A DNA stretch of 7,541 nucleotides from contig JAIFMT010000235.1 of assembly GCA_020048295.1 (NCBI GenBank), positions 1 to 7,541 on the forward strand. Direction: 5' to 3'. The notes below the pieces were generated by a model, which had not been told where the DNA came from, ran no database searches, and saw nothing but the letters and a program-made list of their open reading frames with translations. The stretch comes from Rhodoferax sp. GTDB taxonomy: Bacteria; Pseudomonadota; Gammaproteobacteria; Burkholderiales; Burkholderiaceae. Shown piece after piece: positions 1-6,377 of the stretch (its first letter is position 1; each line of letters starts with the position of its first letter). The translations under genes and the position numbers were made by a program.

Positions 1-520
1 TGGGTACGGCGATGGCAAATGCGGCAGCTTTCAAGCCGCTGCTGGCCAAGACACCGCTCACCGCGCTTTTGCCATGCTTGAGCGCGCTTTGCACGTCGCT
101 GCGCTGGCTGCGGTTGTGTCCGATGCGTTGCGCCGACACTGGCACCGACGCGATGATCGTGCCGGTGGCATCGGTGACAAAAAAGCCGCCATTGAAGATG
201 CTGGGCAAGGCCGGGCGCTCGGCCAGCAATTGCTGCAAGGCGGCAGGACTGGCCAACAGCTCTGCGGACAACAAGCGGGTCACTTTTTCAAGCGTTTCCA
301 TCCGGTCGGTCACCGCAAAGTTGATCTCGCGCGCCTGCAATGTCACTGTGGCCAGCTGCTGCTGGCCCAGCATCTGCCTCATGTCGCGGTGCAGGCGCAG
401 GTCGGCATACCAGGCCAGCGACCAGACGCTGACCAAAAAAATCAGCAGGCTCAGCAGCGTCAATCTGACCTGTAGCGAGTGCCACAAGTGAAGGGGAGCA
501 GGTTTTGCATTGGGGCTCAT
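1..520 (-). CDS. Membrane sensor protein with Cache-like periplasmic domain (N-terminal part, runs off left edge)
   Basis: Reading leftward from the ATG at 520, an open frame continues to the window edge (173 codons, no stop). Residues about 19-39 form one hydrophobic membrane helix after a short N-terminus (MSPNAKPAPLHLWHSLQVRL). A periplasmic stretch follows with Cache-type features: GGFFVTDATGTIIASVP near 111-127, an IGHNRSQR segment near 133-140, and a KSAVSGV...FAIAVP end near 151-173. In known families such a helix-Cache start precedes a GGDEF, EAL, histidine kinase or chemoreceptor output module; which one is outside the window. The start overlaps the stop of the preceding GGDEF-EAL gene as ATGA, and no strong ribosome binding site is visible, so translational coupling is likely. 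That neighbour makes a cyclic di-GMP output plausible, but this is inference. Confidence 0.8.
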   Translation of the reverse strand, partial: MSPNAKPAPLHLWHSLQVRLTLLSLLIFLVSVWSLAWYADLRLHRDMRQMLGQQQLATVTLQAREINFAVTDRMETLEKVTRLLSAELLASPAALQQLLAERPALPSIFNGGFFVTDATGTIIASVPVSAQRIGHNRSQRSDVQSALKHGKSAVSGVLASSGLKAAAFAIAVP

Positions 521-1935
521 GGTGCGTCTTGGCCGGTGTCACCGGCTGGCAGCGGCCCAGGCCGGCCAAACAGGTAACCTTGAAAATGGTGACAGCCCAG
601 CGCCAGCAGGGCTTGGTGGTGCTCGGGCAACTCCACGCCTTCGGCAATGACATCCAGCGACAGGCTGTCGCCCATGGTGATGATGGCGCGGATGATGCTG
701 GCGTCTTGCTTGTCGGTGAGCATGTCCTTGACAAACGACTGGTCGATCTTGAGCTGGTCCAGTGGCAGCCGCTTGAGCATGTTGAGCGACGAGTAACCCG
801 TGCCAAAGTCGTCCAGGGACAGGCGCACGCCCAGACTTTTGAGTGCGGTCATCTTGGCAATCACGCCGTCGACGTCGTCTACCAGTTGACTCTCGGTCAG
901 CTCCAGCTCCAGCTGGCTTGGTTTGGCCTGGGTGTCCATCAGCACCGCTTGAACCTGGTCTACAAAATCAGTCTGCCTGAACTGCTGCGCGCTGACGTTG
1001 ACGGCAATCGTCCAGTGGGCATGGGCTGGTTCGGCGGCCCAGACCACCAGTTGCTGGCAGGCGCGGGTCAATATCCAGCGTCCCAGCGGCAAGATGACAC
1101 CACATGCCTCGGCTGTTGCAATGAATACGCCAGGCGGCACCAGACCGCGTGTGGGGTGTTGCCAGCGCACCAGCGCCTCGTAACCCTGCGCCAAACCAGC
1201 GTCGTCCACCTGCACCTGGTAGTGCAGCACAAACTCTTGGGCCAGCAAGGCGCGCTGCAAATCGGCCTCCAGCGAGGTGCGTGCCAGTACCTGTGCCTGC
1301 ATGGTCGGGCTGAAAAACCGCAATGTGTTGCGTCCGTCGGCTTTGGCCTGGTACATGGCCAGATCAGCCTGCTTGAACAGTTCGTCGCGGGTTTTCTCCT
1401 GGTTGGGGGTGGTCTCGTCGATCAGCGCAACACCAATGCTGACGCTGCTTTGGCAGGGCTGACCGTTGAGTGCGTAGGGCTGGCGCAGCGCCACCAACAA
1501 CTTTTGAGCAATGTGCAGCGCCTGGTCTGCGGCTTCGACGGCGGCGGTATGCAGCCCCGCCAGCATGACCACAAACTCGTCGCCTCCCTGGCGCGCCAGG
1601 GTGTCCTGGGTTCGAATGCAGTAGCCAATGCGCTGGGCCATCTGGCACAGCAACAGGTCACCGGCCTCGTGGCCCTGGGTGTCGTTGATGTCCTTGAAGT
1701 TGTCCACGTCAATGAAAAGCAGCGCCGCGCCTTGTGGGCTGCGCTGCAGGTTGCTCAGCAACTGCTGTAGCCGGTCTTGCAGCAGGCGCCGGTTGGGCAG
1801 TCCGGTCAGCGGGTCGTAAAAAGCCAGCTGGTGAATGGCATCTTCGGCCTGCAGCCGTGAGCTGATGTCGGTAGAGATGCCGCACAGCGCGTAAATGCTG
1901 CCGTCGGGGTGGCGCAGCGGCAGTTTGACCGACAA
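517..1935 (-). CDS. GGDEF-EAL half of the broken gene (cyclic di-GMP synthesis/hydrolysis module)
   Basis: The open frame can begin formally at a TTG at 1935, but that codon has no ribosome binding site and lies inside the PAS domain, so it is not a convincing start. Numbering from it, residues 1-30 finish the PAS domain (RHPDGSIYALCGISTDIS). The GGDEF domain spans about 38-208 with YDPLTGLPNRR, a GGDEF signature at 117-121 and an RTQD inhibitory-site motif (RxxD) at 108-111, five residues before it. The EAL domain spans about 222-463 with EAL at 253-255, NVSAQQF near 313-319, ELTES at 345-349, DDFGTG at 375-380, KID at 396-398 and EGVE at 432-435. These are the metal- and substrate-binding residues of active EAL phosphodiesterases, so both active sites look intact. 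Which activity dominates cannot be told. If translated alone it would lack its sensor and membrane anchor. Confidence 0.85.
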   Translation of the reverse strand: MSVKLPLRHPDGSIYALCGISTDISSRLQAEDAIHQLAFYDPLTGLPNRRLLQDRLQQLLSNLQRSPQGAALLFIDVDNFKDINDTQGHEAGDLLLCQMAQRIGYCIRTQDTLARQGGDEFVVMLAGLHTAAVEAADQALHIAQKLLVALRQPYALNGQPCQSSVSIGVALIDETTPNQEKTRDELFKQADLAMYQAKADGRNTLRFFSPTMQAQVLARTSLEADLQRALLAQEFVLHYQVQVDDAGLAQGYEALVRWQHPTRGLVPPGVFIATAEACGVILPLGRWILTRACQQLVVWAAEPAHAHWTIAVNVSAQQFRQTDFVDQVQAVLMDTQAKPSQLELELTESQLVDDVDGVIAKMTALKSLGVRLSLDDFGTGYSSLNMLKRLPLDQLKIDQSFVKDMLTDKQDASIIRAIITMGDSLSLDVIAEGVELPEHHQALLALGCHHFQGYLFGRPGPLPAGDTGQDAP

Positions 1936-3131
1936 AAAGGTGTTGTGGTGGCTGCCATCAACGCTGGCGTTGGCCTCTTCGGTTTCACCCGCTCGCCGTG
2001 TTCAATCACCCGCCGGTCATTGGCTTGCAGGTGCGCCACGGTGGCGGCATCAAAAAACACCTGGTCGGTCTGGCCCAGCACCTGCGCCAGCGGTTTCTCG
2101 AACAACCGGCACAGGCTGTTGTTGGCATATTGGTAGCGCAGCGCCGTGTCTTTGATGTAGATGCAGGCATCCACGCTGTCAAGAATGGTGTTGAGCCGGT
2201 TTTCACTGGCGATCAGGTGCGCGGTTTTCAGCGCCACCTGGCGGCGCAGCCAGTGGGTGACCAGCAATGCCAGCAGCAACAGCGCCACCAACCCGCCCAG
2301 TGTCCACCACAGATAAACCGGCACATGAAGTGGCTGTGGTGCCAGCAACCAGCGTTGCAGCGCCTGCGCGTAGGGTGAATCGCTCTGTGTTTGCCACTGC
2401 GCCAGGTGCCGGTCAATGGCCTGAAGCAGGCTGGCATTTTTTCCTTTTTGTGTGGCGTAATAAAGTTGCGCCGGCTGAAACACAATGGCGGTGGGCTCCA
2501 GCCGGTACTTGGGCGCTTGCAGATCGCCGTAAAACCGGTTGGTGGCCACCGCATCTGCCAGTTTGGCGGCGGTCAGTTCAAAGCCAGCCTGAAATGACTC
2601 CACCGGCACCAGCTCTGCTTTCACGCCAAAGCTTTGCAGCATGCCCCGCAACGACGACTCCTGCACCGAGCCAGTCACCACCGCCACCCGCTTGCCGGTC
2701 AGGTCGAGCATGGAGCTGATGGGCTCGCCACGTACCTTGTAGATTTGCGACCAGCTCAACAGAGCGGCGGTGTTGTGAAAATCAAAAATTTGCCCGCGTT
2801 GGTCGGTAAACGCGACATCGGGCATCAGGTCGATCCCGCCCGACTGCAACGAGTCCAGGCAGTCCTGCCACTCACACCGCACTGGCTTGAGCGTCCAGTG
2901 TTCGCGCTCGGCAATCGCCACCAGCACATCACCCAAAATGCCACTGGGTTGGCCGTCTTCACCCAGGAAAATCTTGGGTGCATTGGCGTAAACGCCCACC
3001 TTGACCACGCGCGGTGTGGTCTCGCCGGGCAGTGCCACGCTGGCCTGCGCGGCACCCGCACTCAGCAGCGCAACGCAAAGCCACGCCAGGTGCCAGCATC
3101 TGAAATAGTGAATGGGCCAGAGAAGCAACAT
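1806..3131 (-). CDS. Sensor half of the broken gene: periplasmic amino-acid-binding-type domain, TM helix, partial PAS
   Basis: The reading frame has 441 residues, of which the first 382 are genuine. Residues 1-30 form a signal peptide with an AGAAQA cleavage region. Residues about 43-264 resemble family-3 periplasmic solute-binding proteins (SBP_bac_3), with KVGVYANAPKIF, GILGDVLVAIAE, SLQSGGIDLMPDVAFTDQR, LTGKRVAVVTGS and KLADAVATNRFYG. Proteins of this type bind amino acids or similar small polar ligands when part of transporters. Here the domain is fused to a hydrophobic helix (about 268-293) and the start of a PAS domain (about 305-382, SENRLNTILDSVDACIYIKD, then YQYANNSLCRLFEKP). The tail from residue 383 to the stop at 1806 is out of frame and should not be read as protein. 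The ligand cannot be read from sequence; proline or another amino acid is a guess prompted by the divergent putA gene. Confidence 0.75.
   Translation of the reverse strand: MLLLWPIHYFRCWHLAWLCVALLSAGAAQASVALPGETTPRVVKVGVYANAPKIFLGEDGQPSGILGDVLVAIAEREHWTLKPVRCEWQDCLDSLQSGGIDLMPDVAFTDQRGQIFDFHNTAALLSWSQIYKVRGEPISSMLDLTGKRVAVVTGSVQESSLRGMLQSFGVKAELVPVESFQAGFELTAAKLADAVATNRFYGDLQAPKYRLEPTAIVFQPAQLYYATQKGKNASLLQAIDRHLAQWQTQSDSPYAQALQRWLLAPQPLHVPVYLWWTLGGLVALLLLALLVTHWLRRQVALKTAHLIASENRLNTILDSVDACIYIKDTALRYQYANNSLCRLFEKPLAQVLGQTDQVFFDAATVAHLQANDRRVIEHGERVKPKRPTPALMAATTTPFCRSNCRCATPTAAFTRCAASLPTSAHGCRPKMPFTSWLFTTR
1985..1986 (-). other. Frameshift position in the PAS domain
   Basis: On the minus strand the sequence reads GAG CGG GTG AAA CCG AAG AGG. 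One extra G after GTG would give GAG CGG GTG GAA ACC GAA GAG, that is ERVETEE, joining both halves of the PAS domain. The site sits beside short G and A runs (GGGTGAAACC), where both replication slippage and homopolymer sequencing errors occur. No slippery heptamer of the X-XXY-YYZ type is in frame here. Confidence 0.75.
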
Positions 3132-3194
3132 GTTGGCAATATTATGAATGTGCGAGGCGATGCGGGTTGCTGCGCCAAAACCTTCAGCAAGAAC

Positions 3195-3224
3195 ATGATA
3201 AAAATCTAATTATTTACTATACAA
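3195..3224 (-). promoter_or_regulatory. Candidate sigma-70-type promoter for the sensor genes
   Basis: On the minus strand there is TTGTAT (3224-3219) as a weak -35 (3 of 6) and TATCAT (3200-3195) as a good -10 (5 of 6). They are separated by 18 bases, with the -10 lying 64 bases before the ATG at 3131. The surrounding DNA is markedly AT-rich compared with the flanking genes. The prediction is by eye; only the -10 is convincing. Confidence 0.35.
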
Positions 3225-3236
3225 GTGGTAATTAAT
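3209..3236. promoter_or_regulatory. Inverted repeat, candidate operator in the divergent sensor/putA region
   Basis: The left arm ATTATTTAC (3209-3217) and the right arm GTAATTAAT (3228-3236) are inverted repeats matching at 8 of 9 positions, with a 10-base spacer. The inner TTAC-N10-GTAA is perfect. The repeat covers the -35 and part of the spacer of the candidate minus-strand promoter and lies 62-89 bases before the putA start, a typical place for a divergent operator. Because PutA here has no DNA-binding domain of its own, a separate regulator (PutR/Lrp or LysR type in other bacteria) is expected. Whether this dyad is its site is inference. Confidence 0.4.
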
Positions 3237-3287
3237 AGTGAGAAATTTATCTTTTAAACGTGGAACATAGCGCATTCGTTTGTCATT

Positions 3288-3291
3288 GGAG
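3288..3291 (+). promoter_or_regulatory. putA ribosome binding site, decides the start
   Basis: GGAG at 3288-3291 lies six bases before the ATG at 3298 and only three before the ATG at 3295. It would fall inside the gene if translation began at the TTG at 3280. The spacing favours ATG 3298. Confidence 0.65.
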
Positions 3292-3297
3292 AACATG

Positions 3298-6200
3298 ATG
3301 CTTTCGCAACGCCTGAAAAACCCCTACCGTCCTGAGGCCAGCGTGGCAGCGCTTTGCCTGGCCACGCTCAACCAGTCGCTGGACTGGGCGGCGCTGTCGC
3401 GCACGGCATTGCCATGGATTCAGGCGGTGCGCGACAACCCGCCGCCGTTTTGGGCGATGGAGAGCTTGCTCAAGGAGTATCCGATATCGAGTGCCGAAGG
3501 GCTGGCACTGATGCGTCTGGCCGAAGCGCTTTTGCGCGTGCCCGATGCCGAGACCGCCATAGCCCTGACCGCTGACCAGTTGGGGCGGGCTGATTTTGAC
3601 GGCAGCAGCGACAAGGTGCTGTCGCGCCTGTCAAGCACCGCCATCGCCATGAGCAAGCATTTTTTGCCCGGCAGTGGCCCTGCCAGCGAACCCGGTTTGA
3701 TGGCCAAGCTGGGTGCGCGCACTGTGGTGGCGGCCACCTTGCGCGCAGTGCAACTGCTGGGGCGCCAGTTTGTGCTGGGCCAAAGCATGGATGAAGGGCT
3801 GAAAGAGGCTGCCCATGCACGCCGCAAAATGCCCCGCCTGCGCTACAGCTACGACATGCTGGGCGAGGGCGCGCGCACCGATGGCGACGCACTGGCGCAT
3901 CTGGCGAGTTACCAAAAAGCTATTAAAAATATAGCTATTAGCGCAGATGAAACGGGGGCTTGTGAGCAAAATGATGGTATATCCATCAAACTCAGCGCGC
4001 TGCATCCGCGCTACGAATACGCGCAGGCAGGGCGCGTGATGACGGAGCTGGTGCCGCGCGTCTGGGGGCTGTGCGTGCAGGCGGCGCAAGCCAACATCAA
4101 CCTGACCATTGATGCCGAAGAGGTGGAACGGCTGGAACTGTCACTCGACGTGTTCGAGGCGCTGGCCGCCCTGGTGGCGCAACACCACCCGCAGTGGCGC
4201 GGTTTTGGGTTGGCGCTGCAGTCGTACCAGACCACCTCGCCCGAGCTGATCGCCCATGTGATCACGCTGGCCCGGCGCTACCGCTTGCGGCTGATGTGCA
4301 GATTGGTCAAAGGTGCGTATTGGGATGCCGAGATCAAGCGCGCCCAAGAGCTGGGGCTGCCGCATTACCCGGTGTTCACCCACAAACACCACACCGATGT
4401 GTGCTACCTGGCCTGTGCCAAAGCGCTGCTGGACGCACCCGATGCCATCTACCCGCAATTTGCCAGCCACAACGCCATCACCGTGGCGGCCATTTTGCAG
4501 ATGGCGGCACGCACCGGGGCACCGTTTGAGCTGCAACGGCTGCACGGCATGGGGGAAGGCATTTACGGCGAGGTGCTGAAAAACCCGCTGGTGGCCTGCC
4601 GGGTCTATGCGCCGGTGGGGGCGCACAAGGACTTGCTGGCGTACCTGGTGCGCCGCTTGCTGGAAAACGGCGCCAACTCGTCGTTTGTGCATCAACTGGC
4701 CGATGACAGCGTGCCAATTTCCGAGCTGCTGATCTCGCCGCTGCGGCTGGAGCCGACCTCCTCATTGCCGCTGCCGCCCGATTTGTTTGGCCGTCAGCGT
4801 GCCAACAGCCGCGGGTTGGACCTGACGGTGCCGGTCATGCGCGACCCACTGCTGGCCGCACATGCGGCCGTGGTGGTGCCACAGGTACCAGAGTTTGATG
4901 CCAAATTGGTCTATAGCGCAGTACAAACAAGCGCTGACAGCTACAAATTGTGGAGCAATGTGCCGGTGACTGAGCGGGCTGCCGTGCTGCTGCGTGCTGC
5001 CGATGCGCTGCAAGCCGAGCTGCCGCGGTTTTGCGCGCTGCTGGTGAAAGAGGCGTTCAAGACCTGGAACGACGCCATCAGCGAGGTGCGCGAAGCCATC
5101 GACTTCTTGCGTTATTACGCGGTGCAAGCGCAGGTCATCATGCAGCCGCAACTGCTGCCCGGACAAGACGGCAGCCGGGTGCTGGGCTTGACTGGCGAGA
5201 GCAATGAGCTGCGCCTGAGCGGGCGAGGCCCGTGGGTGTGCATCAGTCCGTGGAATTTTCCGCTGGCAATTTTCATGGGGCAAATCGCCGCCGCTCTGGC
5301 CACCGGCAACAGCGTGCTGGCCAAGCCCGCTGAGCAAACGCCCGGTGTGGCTTTTGAGGCTGTGCGCTTGCTGCACGCTGCTGGCGTGCCAGACGGTGCG
5401 CTGCAACTGCTGCACGGGCCGGGTGAAACCGTCGGTGCGGCGCTGGTGGCAGCGCCTGGCGTGGCCGGCGTGGTGTTTACCGGCTCAACGGCCGTGGCGA
5501 AAATCATCAACCGCTCACTGGCCGCCAAAGACGGGCCCATCGTCCCGCTGATTGCCGAGACCGGCGGCATCAACGCCATGCTGGTAGACAGCACCGCGCT
5601 GCCCGAGCAGGTGTGCGATGCGGTGATGCAATCGGCTTTCCGCAGTGCCGGGCAGCGCTGCTCGGCATTGCGGCTGCTGTGCGTGCATGCCGAAATTGCC
5701 GATGCGGTGATCGCCATGATCAGCGGCGCGGCGGGTGAACTGCGCTGTGGCGCCCCGGCTGAGCTGGCCACCGATGTCGGGCCGGTGATTGACGGTGATG
5801 CGTTTGACAACATTCAGCGTCACATCACGCGGCTGAAATCAGAGGCCAAAACCTGGCTGGCAGGACCCTCTGCCAAGTTGCCCGGTCAGACTGAAAGTTA
5901 CAAGCAAAATATGCCTCCAGCCCAATCAGATAAAGCGCTAAAAGCTACAAATACCATACCAAATCTGATCCCGCCACATGCCTTTGAGGTGGCCAGTATC
6001 AGCGACCTGCAAGAAGAAATCTTCGGCCCGGTGCTGCACATCGTGCGCTGGAGCGGCGACCCGCTGGCGGTCATCGCGCAAATCAACGCGCTGGGTTACG
6101 GGCTGACGCTGGGCATCCAGACCCGCATCGACAGCCGCGCCCAACAGCTGGCGCGCGCCGCGCACATCGGCAACGTGTACATCAACCGCAACCAGATCGG

Positions 6201-6354
6201 TGCCGTGGTGGGGGTGCAGCCATTTGGTGGCGAAGGCCTATCAGGCACCGGCCCCAAAGCCGGCGGACCGCACTACCTGTACCGCTTTTGCGCCGAGCAG
6301 ACCATCACCGTCAACACCACTGCAGCGGGTGGCAATGTGCAGTTGATGGCGTGA
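3298..6354 (+). CDS. putA: Bifunctional proline dehydrogenase / delta-1-pyrroline-5-carboxylate dehydrogenase PutA (no RHH domain)
   Basis: PutA oxidises proline to glutamate in two steps: an FAD-dependent step passing electrons to the quinone pool at the membrane, then NAD+-dependent oxidation of the channelled glutamate semialdehyde. At 1018 residues it is the minimal form, beginning MLSQRLKNPYRPEAS. It lacks the ribbon-helix-helix DNA-binding domain of the roughly 1320-residue enterobacterial protein, so it should not repress its own gene. The proline dehydrogenase barrel spans about 180-465: YSYDMLGE at 183-190, ISIKLSALHPRY at 228-239, DAEE at 272-275, RLVKGAYWD at 335-343, and the proline-binding arginine pair R452/R453 in YLVRRLLENGA. 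The aldehyde dehydrogenase part spans about 520-1000: PWNFP at 651-655, FTGS at 727-730, base E754 in AETGG, nucleophile C788 in GQRCSA, EEIFGP at 906-911, PFGGEGLSGTGPKAGG near 975-990. Three AT-rich repeat elements lie in frame within it (residues about 208-226, 535-553, 864-890). All catalytic motifs appear intact. Confidence 0.96.
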   Translation: MLSQRLKNPYRPEASVAALCLATLNQSLDWAALSRTALPWIQAVRDNPPPFWAMESLLKEYPISSAEGLALMRLAEALLRVPDAETAIALTADQLGRADFDGSSDKVLSRLSSTAIAMSKHFLPGSGPASEPGLMAKLGARTVVAATLRAVQLLGRQFVLGQSMDEGLKEAAHARRKMPRLRYSYDMLGEGARTDGDALAHLASYQKAIKNIAISADETGACEQNDGISIKLSALHPRYEYAQAGRVMTELVPRVWGLCVQAAQANINLTIDAEEVERLELSLDVFEALAALVAQHHPQWRGFGLALQSYQTTSPELIAHVITLARRYRLRLMCRLVKGAYWDAEIKRAQELGLPHYPVFTHKHHTDVCYLACAKALLDAPDAIYPQFASHNAITVAAILQMAARTGAPFELQRLHGMGEGIYGEVLKNPLVACRVYAPVGAHKDLLAYLVRRLLENGANSSFVHQLADDSVPISELLISPLRLEPTSSLPLPPDLFGRQRANSRGLDLTVPVMRDPLLAAHAAVVVPQVPEFDAKLVYSAVQTSADSYKLWSNVPVTERAAVLLRAADALQAELPRFCALLVKEAFKTWNDAISEVREAIDFLRYYAVQAQVIMQPQLLPGQDGSRVLGLTGESNELRLSGRGPWVCISPWNFPLAIFMGQIAAALATGNSVLAKPAEQTPGVAFEAVRLLHAAGVPDGALQLLHGPGETVGAALVAAPGVAGVVFTGSTAVAKIINRSLAAKDGPIVPLIAETGGINAMLVDSTALPEQVCDAVMQSAFRSAGQRCSALRLLCVHAEIADAVIAMISGAAGELRCGAPAELATDVGPVIDGDAFDNIQRHITRLKSEAKTWLAGPSAKLPGQTESYKQNMPPAQSDKALKATNTIPNLIPPHAFEVASISDLQEEIFGPVLHIVRWSGDPLAVIAQINALGYGLTLGIQTRIDSRAQQLARAAHIGNVYINRNQIGAVVGVQPFGGEGLSGTGPKAGGPHYLYRFCAEQTITVNTTAAGGNVQLMA
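3919..3973 (+). repeat. Interspersed AT-rich element, copy 1 (inside putA, sense orientation)
   Basis: GCTATT at 3919-3924, seven bases, TAGCT at 3932-3936, 19 bases containing TTAGCGCAGAT, GGGCT at 3956-3960, then TGTGAGCAAAATG. It shares 36 of 55 positions without gaps with copy 4 in argC. It encodes residues about 208-226, replacing a variable loop between YSYDMLGE...SYQ and ISIKLSALHPR. Compared with the E. coli protein from memory, the loop is only about one residue longer, so here the element overlays rather than lengthens the protein. The stretch is clearly richer in A+T than flanking codons. Confidence 0.75.
4902..4956 (-). repeat. Interspersed AT-rich element, copy 2 (inside putA, antisense orientation)
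   Basis: Read on the minus strand: GCTCCA, seven bases (CAATTTG), TAGCT (4943-4939), 19 bases containing CAGCGCTTGT, GCGCT (4919-4915), then ATAGACCAATTTG. TAGCT, GCGCT and the 19-base spacing are the same as in the other copies. The inner AGCGC...GCGCT forms a perfect five-base inverted repeat in this copy. It encodes residues about 535-553 (KLVYSAVQTSADSYKLWSN), in the linker before the aldehyde dehydrogenase core, where PutA proteins usually have an alanine-rich helix. Confidence 0.72.
5905..5960 (-). repeat. Interspersed AT-rich element, copy 3 (inside putA, antisense orientation, lengthens the protein)
   Basis: Read on the minus strand: GTATTTG, TAGCT (5947-5943), 19 bases beginning TTTAGCGCTT, GGGCT (5923-5919), then GGAGGCATATTTTG. 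There is one extra base in the tail compared with the other copies, and similarity may continue into CTTGTAACTTTC to about 5892. It encodes most of an unusual low-homology stretch (residues about 864-890, GQTESYKQNMPPAQSDKALK onward) just before the conserved IPPHAFEV and EEIFGPVLH. By comparison with PutA proteins remembered from other bacteria, this loop seems longer by roughly 15-25 residues, which makes it the best candidate for a true insertion. Confidence 0.75.
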
Positions 6355-6356
6355 GG

Positions 6357-6376
6357 GTTGGCCAACGCGGGCCAGC
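6357..6376 (+). terminator. Possible hairpin between convergent putA and argC ends
   Basis: GTTGGCC, a six-base loop AACGCG, then GGCCAGC can form a seven-pair stem with one G-U pair, starting three bases after the putA stop and ending just before the argC stop. No T-run follows on either strand, so it is not a canonical intrinsic terminator. The stem is less stable on the minus strand, where the wobble becomes an A-C mismatch. Confidence 0.3.
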
Positions 6377-6377
6377 G

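Larger units (their letters stand above)
517..3131 (-). pseudogene. Frameshifted sensor diguanylate cyclase/phosphodiesterase: SBP-TM-PAS-GGDEF-EAL
   Basis: Two overlapping open frames together make one recognisable protein. The first frame runs from ATG 3131 and stays homologous through residue 382 (ending at 1986). After that it turns into arginine/threonine/proline-rich nonsense and stops at 1806. The adjacent frame takes over exactly there with EEANASVDGSHHNTFLSVKL, the normal second half of a PAS domain. Restoring one G between GTG (1988-1986) and AAACCG gives ERV-ET-EEAN and a single product of about 871 residues. The domain order would be signal peptide, periplasmic solute-binding domain (SBP_bac_3 type), membrane helix, PAS, GGDEF and EAL. 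The catalytic motifs after the lesion are intact, so the lesion is either recent or a sequencing error. The stop codon overlaps the start of the next sensor gene. No Shine-Dalgarno sequence is evident before ATG 3131. Confidence 0.82.

Noticed and set aside
505..1770. Long 421-residue plus-strand open frame across the GGDEF-EAL gene
   Set aside because: It is antisense to clearly recognised GGDEF and EAL domains, has no recognisable motif, and is explained by high GC and codon bias.
1980..1992. Programmed -1 ribosomal frameshift joining the two PAS halves
   Set aside because: A -1 slip would restore the frame, but there is no slippery heptamer in frame and no obvious downstream structure; a lesion or sequencing error is simpler.
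3215..3220. TACTAT as a putA -10 element
   Set aside because: There is no acceptable -35 at 16-18 bases upstream, and the site lies inside the dyad; no plus-strand promoter could be supported in 3132-3297.
3280..3297. TTG at 3280 as the putA start
   Set aside because: The GGAG motif lies inside that extension and is placed six bases before ATG 3298; the extra residues match nothing in the family.
4141..4695. Minus-strand open frames inside putA (also 4762-5415 and 5115-5813)
   Set aside because: All are antisense to conserved PutA motifs and show no domain or start signal.
6357..6366. Perfect palindrome GTTGGCCAAC as a protein-binding site
   Set aside because: A ten-base palindrome between convergent stops is easily a by-product of the longer hairpin and has no promoter nearby.
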